Program-made: the position numbers and the translations under genes
Part shown: positions 56,001-64,000 of the stretch, in pieces
How positions within the stretch are numbered: the first letter of the stretch is position 1
How the letters are laid out: every line of letters begins with the position of its first letter
DNA from: Pandoraea anhela
GTDB taxonomy: Bacteria; Pseudomonadota; Gammaproteobacteria; Burkholderiales; Burkholderiaceae
Length of the DNA: 64,000 bases
Direction: 5' to 3'
Assembly: GCF_902459655.1 (NCBI RefSeq)
Contig: NZ_CABPSB010000001.1
Coordinates: 248,001-312,000, forward strand
Notes under the pieces: generated by a model
What the model was told of the DNA's origin: nothing
The model's database searches: none
The model's input: only the letters and a program-made list of their open reading frames with translations

Positions 56001-58737
56001 CCGTGCCGCCGCCCGCCGCGTCGGATTTCCCCCGGGGCGCGCCGCATCGTCGCACGCCGGCGCGGGCGCGGGCGCGGGGTGCATAGCCGTTGCGGCGTCG
56101 ATGACCGTCGCCCTCGTGGCCTGCCAGGCATGCCAGGCAGGCGTGACATCCCAGGCATCCGCCACATCGGCCACATCCGCCACATCCGCCACATCCGCCA
56201 CATCTGCCACATCGGCCACATCCGCGACATGCGCGGAGAATCCGGCGGCGTCCGCGTTCGGCGTACACGAGGACGCCCGGGACCTGCCCGCCCGCCGGGC
56301 GCGCCCGGCATGTCCCCCGCATACGACCGGCACGGCGCTGTTCGACGACACCGCGCTGACCACCGCGGGCAGCACGATGCCGCCTCGCGGGGGCAGTCCG
56401 TCGGGAATCGCCCGGCTCGACGGCCCCTACATACTCGAGGTCATCGTCAACGGCGAATCGACGGGGCGCATCGCCCCCTTTTCACGGCGTCGGGGCCGCT
56501 GGTTCGCGAAGGCCGGCGACCTGCGCGCGCTCGGACTATCGCCCGATCGGCTGCCGGCCGGGGACGCCACCGACGTCGCACTCGATTCGCTCGATGGCAT
56601 TCGCACCGCGTACGACGCCTCACGTCAGACGCTAGCGCTCGACGTCGGTGACATGTGGCTCGCGCCGTACCGTCTCGGCAGCCCTCAGCCGGTGGTCATC
56701 GGCGCGACCGCAGACCCCGGCGTGATCGTCAACTACGATGCCTACGTGCAACGCGACCGTTTCACCCGCGCGTCGCTCTGGAGCGAAGTTCGCGGCTTCT
56801 GGTCGGGCGGCACGGTACAACAGACGGGCCTTGCCGAGCACTCGCGCTGGCGGCACGGCTATCGTCGCTACGACACCTGGTGGCAGCACGACGACCCGTC
56901 GCGTCTGACCACCTGGGTGGCAGGCGACCTCATCACCGGTTCGCTCTCCTGGTCGCGGTCGCTGCGCATTGCGGGTCTGCAATGGCGACGCAACTTCGCG
57001 CTGCGCCCCGATCTCGTGACCTTCCCGATCCCCGCGTTGCGCGGCAGCGCGGTCGTGCCGTCCTCCGTCGATCTGTATCTCGACGGCGTGCGACGCATGG
57101 GCGGGCGCGTGCCGCCGGGCCCGTTCGTCATTCAGGAGACACCGGGCCTGACCGGCGATCTGCAAGCGAGCGTGGTGACGCGCGATGCGCTCGGGCGCGA
57201 ACAGATCACGACCGTCCCCCTTTATGTCGACCCGCGCCTGCTCGCACGCGGCTTATCGAGTTTTTCCGTGGAAGCCGGTCTGCCGAGAGACGATTACGGC
57301 GTTCGCTCGTTCGCCTACCGGCATCATCCGGTCGCATCGGTGGCTGCGCGCTACGGCGCGACCGACACCGTCACCGTCGAAGCGCAGGCGCAAGCCGGGC
57401 GACGGCTCGCGCTGGGCGGCGCCGGTGCGCTGGTCGCGCTCGGGCGCGGCGGCGTCGTCAGCGCATCGATGTCGATCTCCGGCGGGCGCGGCGCCGGCAG
57501 TCAATGGAGTGCCGGCTATCAATACCTCTCGCGCCGGCTCAGCATCGACGCGCAAATGATCCGAACCGCGGGACGGTATCGCGACATCGCGACCCTTGAC
57601 GGAGCGCCTGTGCCGCACGCGAGCGATCGTGTGACCGTTTCCCTGCCGTTCGGTCGCAGCAGCACGGCGTCGCTGGCATGGTTCGCACAGCGCGTATCGC
57701 GGCAGCCGGCCACGCGCGTCTTGTCCGCCAGCCTGACGCTGCCCGCAGGCACGCGCGGCATGCTCTCGATGGGAGGCTTTCGCGACTTCGCCCGCCGACG
57801 CTCGCACGGGGTCTTCGCCATGCTCAGCGTATTGCTCGGCGGCAGCGCCGACGGGGCGAGCGCGGCGTTGGGCAATGCGTCGTTCAGTCAGCAAGGCGGT
57901 CAGACGCAGGCATGGGTCGGCGCCAGTCGCCCCCCGGATTACCACGGCGGCTGGGGATGGCAGGTGCTCGGCGGCCGTGCTTTCTCGCAGCGCACGATGC
58001 AAGGCCAGGTGCAGTATCTCGGACGCCACGGCGAAATCTCCGCGCTCGCGCAACGCGTGGGACGCCAGTCGGGGGCGGCACTCGGCATGACCGGCGCGCT
58101 CGTCGTCATGGACCACAGCGTGCACGCCGCGCGACGCACCTACGACGCCTTCGCGCTGGTGAGCACCGACGCGCAGGCGCACGTGCCGGTGTTGCGCGAG
58201 TCGGTGCCTGTCGGACATACCGATTCGCGCGGCTACTTCCTCGTGCCGGATCTGAACGGTTACGAGGCGTCGCGCATCGGCATCGACCCCATGCATCTGC
58301 CCGCCGATCTGGAAGTCGCCGCCACCGAGCGGCGCGTAGCGCCGCAGGCACGCAGCGGCGTACTTGTGCATTTCCCGGTGCGACGCTACCGGGCCGCGCT
58401 CGTCACGCTCGTCGACACGACAGGACAGCCATTGCGGCCGGGGACGTCGGTACGTCACGTGCAAAGCGGCATCGTGACGGTCGTGGGGTACGACGGTGAA
58501 GTGTTCGTCGACGCCCTTGGCGCGCGCAACACGCTCGAAGCGCGCGACGCGCGCCAACGCTGCCGCGTCTCGTTCGACTGGACGACGCCGCCCGAGGGAC
58601 AGATCGCCCGCGTAGGGCCGCTCGCGTGCGTGGCATTCGGCACATTGGCCGGAGACAAGGCTTCGCCCCCGCCCGCGGCGAAGGACACCGATGGCGCGCC
58701 CGCCCCCGCCCCATCGCGGCAGGAGAACCGCTCATGA
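55987..58737 (+). CDS. Outer-membrane pilus usher (CsuD-like)
   Basis: The 916-residue usher is the assembly platform for the pilus. The start ATG 55987 overlaps the chaperone stop. Residues 1-40 act as signal peptide, followed by a Thr-Ser-Ala repeat (about 58-80) not found in other ushers, then the N-terminal domain (about 145-270), a beta-barrel with plug, and C-terminal domains. The segment VRRMGGRVPPGPFVIQETP is a typical usher motif. The final 25 residues overlap the tip subunit start as ATGA. This is longer than the common 780-850 residues because of the insert. Confidence 0.9.
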   Translation: MASVSRAAARRVGFPPGRAASSHAGAGAGAGCIAVAASMTVALVACQACQAGVTSQASATSATSATSATSATSATSATSATCAENPAASAFGVHEDARDLPARRARPACPPHTTGTALFDDTALTTAGSTMPPRGGSPSGIARLDGPYILEVIVNGESTGRIAPFSRRRGRWFAKAGDLRALGLSPDRLPAGDATDVALDSLDGIRTAYDASRQTLALDVGDMWLAPYRLGSPQPVVIGATADPGVIVNYDAYVQRDRFTRASLWSEVRGFWSGGTVQQTGLAEHSRWRHGYRRYDTWWQHDDPSRLTTWVAGDLITGSLSWSRSLRIAGLQWRRNFALRPDLVTFPIPALRGSAVVPSSVDLYLDGVRRMGGRVPPGPFVIQETPGLTGDLQASVVTRDALGREQITTVPLYVDPRLLARGLSSFSVEAGLPRDDYGVRSFAYRHHPVASVAARYGATDTVTVEAQAQAGRRLALGGAGALVALGRGGVVSASMSISGGRGAGSQWSAGYQYLSRRLSIDAQMIRTAGRYRDIATLDGAPVPHASDRVTVSLPFGRSSTASLAWFAQRVSRQPATRVLSASLTLPAGTRGMLSMGGFRDFARRRSHGVFAMLSVLLGGSADGASAALGNASFSQQGGQTQAWVGASRPPDYHGGWGWQVLGGRAFSQRTMQGQVQYLGRHGEISALAQRVGRQSGAALGMTGALVVMDHSVHAARRTYDAFALVSTDAQAHVPVLRESVPVGHTDSRGYFLVPDLNGYEASRIGIDPMHLPADLEVAATERRVAPQARSGVLVHFPVRRYRAALVTLVDTTGQPLRPGTSVRHVQSGIVTVVGYDGEVFVDALGARNTLEARDARQRCRVSFDWTTPPEGQIARVGPLACVAFGTLAGDKASPPPAAKDTDGAPAPAPSRQENRS
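56161..56223. repeat. 9-bp tandem repeat in the usher gene
   Basis: Seven units of GCCACATCC or close variants (56161-56223) encode a repeated Ala-Thr-Ser. An eighth, more degraded unit follows. The array lies between the signal peptide and the usher N-terminal domain and is in frame, so copy-number changes would keep the protein intact. Confidence 0.9.
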
Positions 58738-59717
58738 TCCTCACCCGGACGATCCTCATGGCATGCCGTTACCACGCCATCGCAGCCGGTTGCCTCGCGA
58801 TGCATATGAGCGCGCTGGCGCAGACCTGCACCGTCGGCAACCCAACGCTTGCCTTCGCCGCATTCAGCCCGATCTCGGGATTCGCACTATCGGCCACCGG
58901 CACGTTCCCCGTGTCGTGCACCTGGCCAGCACTCGGTGGCAATCCGAACGTCAAACTCTGCTTGTCGCTCAATGCCGCGCAGCCGCTTACGCTGACGAGC
59001 GCCACGAATGTCGGCAGCGTTATCAATTTCGGACTCTTCACAGACCCATCGTTCTCGAACGCGTGGGGCAACAGCACGAGCAACGTTATTTCGCTCACGA
59101 TGGCGCGCCCCATTCTGGGCGGCACCGTGACACAGAACGTGAATTTTTACGGGAGGATTGCAGCGGGACAAACGACGGTGCCGACGTCAGGCAACAGCAA
59201 TACGGTCTATTCGCGGGCATTCGCGTCGGCCGATACGGCCCTGCAATACGCGTCGTATGCGGCCCTCTCCCCCGCACCGGCGTGCGGCACCGCCATGACG
59301 GCCGTGCCCGGTTCGCCGTTCACCGCCAACGTCACCGTCATCAACAACTGCACCATCGCGGCGGCCAACATTACCTTCGCGACCCAATCGGCACTTGAGA
59401 GTCCCGTTGCCAGCAGCGGGCAACTGACCGTGCAATGCACGAAAAACGACGCCTTTCGGGTGAGCCTGTCGGGCGGTTTGCTCGGCACCGTGACGGCGCG
59501 CAAGATGACGGGACTGACATCGAGCGTCGGGTACCAGCTCTATCTGGACAGCAGCTACGCCACGATCTGGGGGGACGGCACCGCCGGCACGTCGCAACTG
59601 ACCGGCGTGGGCACCGGGCTGATTCAGGTCATTCCGATCTTCGCGCTCGTTCCCGCCCAATCGACGCCTGCCCCCGGCGTCTACACGGACACGGTGACAG
59701 CGACGATTCAGTTCTGA
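58734..59717 (+). CDS. Csu-type pilus tip adhesin (two spore coat U domains)
   Basis: The 327-residue protein starts at ATG 58734, overlapping the usher stop as ATGA, with GGAG upstream. A signal peptide ends near LAQTCTVGN. Two spore coat U domains follow, each with its own cysteine pair and repeated PGV(Y)TDTVTATIQF-like ending, as in CsuE, the tip adhesin that binds hydrophobic surfaces. It completes a four-gene operon of subunit, chaperone, usher and adhesin. No other minor pilin genes are present. Confidence 0.89.
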   Translation: MILTRTILMACRYHAIAAGCLAMHMSALAQTCTVGNPTLAFAAFSPISGFALSATGTFPVSCTWPALGGNPNVKLCLSLNAAQPLTLTSATNVGSVINFGLFTDPSFSNAWGNSTSNVISLTMARPILGGTVTQNVNFYGRIAAGQTTVPTSGNSNTVYSRAFASADTALQYASYAALSPAPACGTAMTAVPGSPFTANVTVINNCTIAAANITFATQSALESPVASSGQLTVQCTKNDAFRVSLSGGLLGTVTARKMTGLTSSVGYQLYLDSSYATIWGDGTAGTSQLTGVGTGLIQVIPIFALVPAQSTPAPGVYTDTVTATIQF

Positions 59718-59756
59718 GCGCGCTCGACGGTCGATCCGAGCGTGGCCGGCAGCCGT

Positions 59757-60821
59757 TCAGACGGCCTCGGCGCGCGGCGGCTTGAGCGGCAGTACCTGCA
59801 CGCGGTCGCCCTGCTTCACGCCGAGCGCCTTCGCGGCAAGCGGGCTGAGGGAGAACGCGCGCCGCTCCGGGCGCCCCGTCACCAGCGTGGCGCGGAACCC
59901 GTCGAGGCCGAGGCACGCCACAAGGTAAGGTTCCGCGTTGGGTACGGCGGCAGATGCGCCGTCCTCCATCGTCACGACATTGGCCGACAGATAGCGGCTA
60001 TCGCGTGCGGCGCGTAAGTCCGCCACCCGCGCTTCGAGCACCGGCCCGCTGTCGAAGATGTCGACGTGAGCACCGGAGCGCATGCCCTCCTGCTCCAGCA
60101 GACGCCGCGCAGGGAGCGTATCGCGATGCGTCACGCCAATGGCCGCCTGCGCCTGCGGCGACAGGAAGTCGACGTAGATGGGGTACTTCGGCATCAATTC
60201 GGCAACGAAAGACTTCTTGCCGATGGACGTCAGATAGTCCGCCTGATCGAAATCGATCTTGAAGAAGTGCTGCCCGAGCGACTGCCAGAACGGGCTTTGC
60301 CCGTCGTCGTCGAAAAATCCGCGCAGTTCGGCGCAAACATGCGGGCCGAAGCGCTCCGGGAACTGCGCCATGAACAGGAAGCGCGCCTTCGACAGCAATG
60401 CGCCGTTCCCGTGACCGCGCCACTTCGGGTCGAGCAGCAGCGAGCAAAGTTCGCTGTAGCCCGTCAGATCGTTCGAGAGCGAGAGCGTCAGCATGCGCGA
60501 CCACACGTTCAGCTCGCGGCTCGCGTGAACGATGGTGTCCTTGCGGTACGTGTAGAACGGTTGCTCCAACCCGACGGCCGCCTCCAGCCCGCAGACGCCG
60601 GCAATCTCACCGGTTTCAACGTCCTCCATCACGAACAGATAGCCCTGCTCGGCCGTCGGCGCCTGGCCCTCGACGGTCGCCGCGACTCGCGCCAGACGCG
60701 CTTCGAGCGCCGCGCGATCCGGCTTGAACGACGTCATGCCTGGTCCGGCCAGCGCCGCCAGCGCCAGCAGCGCAGGCAAATCCCCCGGACGCGCCAGACG
60801 CACCACACGCAGCGAATTCAC
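59757..60821 (-). CDS. astA: Arginine N-succinyltransferase AstA
   Basis: AstA transfers succinyl from succinyl-CoA to arginine, the first step of the pathway. From the GTG at 60821 the protein has 354 residues and begins MNSLRVVRLARPGDLPALLALA, the usual AstA start, with AGGA seven bases upstream. A longer frame from ATG 60908 adds 29 residues with no family match. The LLLDPKWRGHGNGALLSKARFLF stretch is the acetyl-CoA-binding-like core and is well conserved in AstA. It follows astC on the same strand with about a 0.2-kb gap. Confidence 0.93.
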   Translation of the reverse strand: MNSLRVVRLARPGDLPALLALAALAGPGMTSFKPDRAALEARLARVAATVEGQAPTAEQGYLFVMEDVETGEIAGVCGLEAAVGLEQPFYTYRKDTIVHASRELNVWSRMLTLSLSNDLTGYSELCSLLLDPKWRGHGNGALLSKARFLFMAQFPERFGPHVCAELRGFFDDDGQSPFWQSLGQHFFKIDFDQADYLTSIGKKSFVAELMPKYPIYVDFLSPQAQAAIGVTHRDTLPARRLLEQEGMRSGAHVDIFDSGPVLEARVADLRAARDSRYLSANVVTMEDGASAAVPNAEPYLVACLGLDGFRATLVTGRPERRAFSLSPLAAKALGVKQGDRVQVLPLKPPRAEAV

Positions 60822-61033
60822 CGCATTGTCCTGTGTTAACCCTGCGTGCGTCGCACCTGCGTGGGCGTGTGCGTCGGGCTTCGCCGTCGCTTTCGATGGA
60901 TACGTCATGTCGGCATTCCGTGAGGAGATGGAGCGTCGGATGAAACAAGGGCCGGAGCGACGCTATCCGCCGGTCCGGCCCGAAGCCCTGGACATTGCTC
61001 GGGTCTGGGTGCGCTTCGCGCTCAACCGCGCAA

Positions 61034-62275
61034 TCAGGCCGCCTTCGCCGTCGCGGCCACCGCAGCGACCGCCTTTTCCAGCGAAGCAAGACCGGCGTCG
61101 ATGTCGGCGAACGGAATGTTGAGCGCCGGTGCGAAACGCACCACATCGCCCCCCGCTACCAACAGCATCAGACCGTGCTTTTCAGCTTCGCTGACGATGT
61201 CCTTCGCACGACCGGCGAACGCCGGCTTGAGCACGGCGCCGATCAGCAGGCCCATGCCGCGCACCTGCGCGAACACACCGTGCCGCGCATTGATCGCTTC
61301 GATGCCCTTGACGAAGTGATCGTGACGCGCCTTCACGCCATTGAGCGTCTCGGCCGTGTTGATCAACGCCAGCACGCGACCGGCAATGGCCGTCGCCAGC
61401 GGGTTGCCGCCGTACGTGCAGCCGTGCGTGCCCGGCGAGAAGCTCGCGGCGATCTTGTTCGTCGTGAGAATGCCGCCGATCGGATACCCGTTGCCGAGCG
61501 CCTTGGCGGTGGTGAGGATGTCCGGCGTCACGCCGTATTGCTCGTAGGCGTACAGCGTGCCGGTACGACCGACACCCGTCTGCACCTCGTCGAAAATCAG
61601 CAACGCGCCGTGCTGATCGCACAACTCGCGCAACCCCTTCAGGAATGTCGGATCGGCCGGCAGCACACCCCCCTCACCCTGCACCGGCTCGACGATCACG
61701 GCGGCCGTCGCTTCCGAAATCGTCGCCTTGGCAGTTTCGAGATCGTTGTACGGCAGATGCATGATGCCGGTCGGGATCGGGCCAAAGCCTTCGGTGTACT
61801 TGGCCTGTCCGCCCACGCTCACGGTAAACAGCGAACGACCGTGGAACGAGTTGTAGAACGAAATGATTTCGCTCTTTTCCTTGCCGCCACGCTCGGCGGC
61901 ATGGTCGTAGGCGTAACGGCGCGCGAGCTTGAGCGCCGCTTCATTGGCTTCGAGTCCCGAATTGCAGAAGAACGCCTTGTCGGCGAACGTGGCTTCGGTG
62001 AGGGCCTTGGCAAGACGCAGCACCGGCTCGTTGGTGTAACCGTTGCCGATGTGCCAGACCTTGCGGGCCTGCTCCTCGATGACCTTCACCAGTTCCGGAT
62101 TGGCATGGCCGAGCGCGTTGACCGCGATACCGCCGGTGAAATCGACATACTCGCGACCTTGCTGATCCCACATGCGCGAGCCTTCGCCGCGCACGGGCAC
62201 CATCTGGGCAGGAGCGTAATTGGGCACCATCACGTCGTCGAACGTCTGGCGGGTCACAGCGATTGGCTGGCTCAT
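61034..62275 (-). CDS. astC: Succinylornithine/acetylornithine aminotransferase AstC
   Basis: AstC is a PLP-dependent aminotransferase that converts N2-succinylornithine to the semialdehyde; the same family includes ArgD of arginine synthesis. The 413-residue protein shows the PLP-phosphate and lysine sites in [14 protein letters not shown] and [14 protein letters not shown] near residues 225-260. The neighbour astA on the same strand supports the catabolic role. The start ATG 62275 has GAGGTAG upstream. Confidence 0.9.
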   Translation of the reverse strand: MSQPIAVTRQTFDDVMVPNYAPAQMVPVRGEGSRMWDQQGREYVDFTGGIAVNALGHANPELVKVIEEQARKVWHIGNGYTNEPVLRLAKALTEATFADKAFFCNSGLEANEAALKLARRYAYDHAAERGGKEKSEIISFYNSFHGRSLFTVSVGGQAKYTEGFGPIPTGIMHLPYNDLETAKATISEATAAVIVEPVQGEGGVLPADPTFLKGLRELCDQHGALLIFDEVQTGVGRTGTLYAYEQYGVTPDILTTAKALGNGYPIGGILTTNKIAASFSPGTHGCTYGGNPLATAIAGRVLALINTAETLNGVKARHDHFVKGIEAINARHGVFAQVRGMGLLIGAVLKPAFAGRAKDIVSEAEKHGLMLLVAGGDVVRFAPALNIPFADIDAGLASLEKAVAAVAATAKAA

Positions 62276-62477
62276 GACTACCTCGTGAAATCGGGGTGCA
62301 ATCTGCGATTGCGGGGCAGCCCCCCGGACAAAGGTCGCTGCCCTGTGAAAAAACCTGGCGCATGGCTCAGGGTGCCTGCGACGCGCCGGTGCTCCAGGTC
62401 ACTCGGCGCGCGTACCCTCGCATTGTAATCAGATGCGGCGCGCGGATATACCTTTGCGCGCGTCGCCGTCGTGAGAA

Positions 62478-63200
62478 TTACAGGACTTTGCGCAGGAATT
62501 CGCGCGTGCGCTCGTGCTTGGGCGCCGTGAAGATCTGCTCGGGCTGGCCTTCTTCCATGATCACGCCCTGATCGATGAAGAACACGCGGTCGGCGACTTC
62601 ACGAGCGAAACCCATTTCGTGCGTCACCACGACCATCGTCATGCCTTCCTCGGCGAGCGACTTCATGACTTCCAGTACTTCACCGACCAGTTCCGGGTCG
62701 AGCGCCGAGGTCGGCTCGTCGAACAGCATCACGGTCGGTTTCATGGCGAGCGCGCGCGCAATCGCCACGCGTTGTTGCTGACCGCCGGAGAGTTGATTCG
62801 GGAACGCGTCGATCTTGTCGATCAGACCGACCTTTTTCAGAAGTTGCTCAGCAATCGTCACCGCTTCGGCGCGCTTGACGCCGTTCACCTGCATCGGCGC
62901 GAGAACCAGATTCTCGAGCACCGACATGTGCGGGAACAGGTTGAAGCGCTGGAACACCATGCCGACGCTCGCGCGCATGGCGTTCATGTCCGTCTTCGGG
63001 TCTTCCACATGAAAGCCGTTGACGAGCACTTCGCCGCCCGACACGTCTTCCAGACCGTTCAGGCAGCGCAGGAAAGTGCTCTTGCCGGAGCCCGACGGCC
63101 CGATCACGCACACCACTTCCTTTTCTTCGATGCGGCAGGAAATGCCGCGCAGTACGTGCGCCTCGCCGTACTGCTTTTGCAGGTTATTGACGACGATCAC
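62478..63200 (-). CDS. Amino-acid ABC transporter ATP-binding protein
   Basis: This 240-residue ATPase of the polar amino-acid group (HisP/GlnQ) has Walker [10 protein letters not shown] near residue 34, signature LSGGQQQR near 135 and Walker B VMLFDEP near 158. The GTG at 63200 with GAGG upstream gives a standard start ([13 protein letters not shown]); a TTG at 63233 would add 11 residues. It overlaps the permease stop (63184), which is typical of co-translated pairs. Since astC lies directly downstream, the substrate is likely arginine, ornithine or lysine, but this is inference. Confidence 0.92.
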   Translation of the reverse strand: MIVVNNLQKQYGEAHVLRGISCRIEEKEVVCVIGPSGSGKSTFLRCLNGLEDVSGGEVLVNGFHVEDPKTDMNAMRASVGMVFQRFNLFPHMSVLENLVLAPMQVNGVKRAEAVTIAEQLLKKVGLIDKIDAFPNQLSGGQQQRVAIARALAMKPTVMLFDEPTSALDPELVGEVLEVMKSLAEEGMTMVVVTHEMGFAREVADRVFFIDQGVIMEEGQPEQIFTAPKHERTREFLRKVL

Positions 63201-63936
63201 CTTTGCCGTACCTCGTTTCCAGATGTTGAACAAATGCCGACAGCACCAGCGTGATCACCCAGTAGATGAGTGAAATCGTCAGATACGGCTCCCAGTAGCG
63301 CGCATAAGCGCCCGACACCGTGCGGGCCGCATAAGCGAGTTCCGCCAGACCGATGGCCGACGCGAGCGACGAATCCTTCACGATGGCAATCGCGTTGTTG
63401 CCGAGCGGCGGCAGCATGCGACGAAACGCCTGCGGCAACACGACCTTGCGCAGCGTCTGCATATAAGTCATGCCCAGCGAGCGGGCCGCTTCGGCCTGAC
63501 CACGGTCGATCGACTGGATGCCGGCGCGAAAGATTTCCGACACATAGGCGCCGGCATTGAGCGAGATCGCCAGCACGGCCGACATGAACGCGCCGTACTG
63601 CGAGCGGATTTCACGGGCAAAATCGCCGCTCACGATCAGGCCGCCCGACGGATTGATCAGCACGGGCATCAGCGCGAAGTGGATCAGCAGGATCTGCACG
63701 AACAGCGGCGTGCCACGGAAAAAGCTGACGTAGAACCGCACCGGATATTGCACCGCGTAGCGCAGGAAATACTTGTAGAAGCCGTGACGCGCTTCGGCCA
63801 GACGGCCAACGCCAAGCACGAGCCCAAGTAACGTGCCGGCGATCACGCAGATCACCGTGCACTTGAGCGTCATCAGCGTGCCCTCGACGAACAGGGGCAT
63901 GTATTCGCTGATGATGTTCCACTGGAACCCACCCAT
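63184..63936 (-). CDS. Amino-acid ABC transporter permease
   Basis: This 250-residue inner-membrane protein is of the HisM/GlnP type; it has about five membrane segments and the EAA loop ([20 protein letters not shown]) near residue 155. ATG 63936 leads [16 protein letters not shown]. The opposite partner permease and the binding protein are not present, so they should lie past the right edge. Some systems use a single permease as a homodimer. Confidence 0.9.
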   Translation of the reverse strand: MGGFQWNIISEYMPLFVEGTLMTLKCTVICVIAGTLLGLVLGVGRLAEARHGFYKYFLRYAVQYPVRFYVSFFRGTPLFVQILLIHFALMPVLINPSGGLIVSGDFAREIRSQYGAFMSAVLAISLNAGAYVSEIFRAGIQSIDRGQAEAARSLGMTYMQTLRKVVLPQAFRRMLPPLGNNAIAIVKDSSLASAIGLAELAYAARTVSGAYARYWEPYLTISLIYWVITLVLSAFVQHLETRYGKGDRRQ

Positions 63937-64000
63937 GAAGCACCTTTCTCACAAAATGAAAATGATCGGACAGCGCCGCTACCCGACAGAAAAAACGCTC

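Noticed and set aside
61020-62428. Open frame of over 450 codons opposite astC
   Set aside because: Antisense shadow of a recognised PLP enzyme, with no homologous features.

Overview
This is a gene-dense, GC-rich chromosomal window (about 47 protein genes, no rRNA, tRNA, CRISPR array or insertion sequence seen). Gene content (a bcs cellulose cluster with bcsG, a complete arginine succinyltransferase set, the homogentisate pathway, a Pat-type protein acetyltransferase, a Csu-type pilus, HdeD and Dps) and codon use point to Burkholderiales, most likely Pandoraea or a close relative. The genus is an inference from gene content only.

Layout. 1-3169: an ABC importer of the spermidine/putrescine type (binding protein cut by the window edge, two permeases). 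3324-6866: a FAD-dependent ferredoxin-reductase-like enzyme, a tandem universal stress protein and an aldo/keto reductase. 6994-19802: a cellulose operon on the minus strand in the order bcsB-bcsZ-bcsC-bcsQ-bcsA-bcsG. 20092-23098: a small unknown protein, a HAD phosphatase and a FUSC-type membrane protein in one tight operon. 23280-28792: two methyltransferases, a flavoprotein, two tiny paralogous membrane proteins, a DUF1488 protein and an FMN reductase. 28847-33017: astB and astD, with astE divergent. 33261-36970: a large protein of unknown function, an AI-2E family transporter and a doubtful small gene. 37049-40795: fahA and hmgA with a divergent LysR regulator. 40913-45786: a hybrid sensor kinase, an RcsB-like response regulator and a putative lipoprotein. 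46198-54031: a TauE/SafE permease, a CaiB-type CoA transferase, CorA, the Pat-like acetyltransferase, Dps and HdeD. 54690-59717: a four-gene Csu-type chaperone-usher pilus. 59757-63936: astA, astC and an amino-acid ABC transporter that continues beyond the window.

How the genes work together. All five enzymes of arginine succinyltransferase catabolism are present but lie in two blocks about 28 kb apart, and the amino-acid importer lies upstream of astC. The hmgA-fahA pair finishes tyrosine/phenylalanine breakdown and faces its probable regulator. Two surface-attachment systems, cellulose and Csu-type pili, flank a signalling locus that resembles an Rcs phosphorelay: an RcsC-like kinase with its HPt domain fused, an RcsB-like regulator, a lipoprotein gene, and a palindrome close to the enterobacterial RcsAB box just upstream. 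That locus is the best candidate here for an undescribed regulatory system. The large unknown gene at 33261 and the paired small membrane proteins near 27 kb are the best candidates for new protein families.
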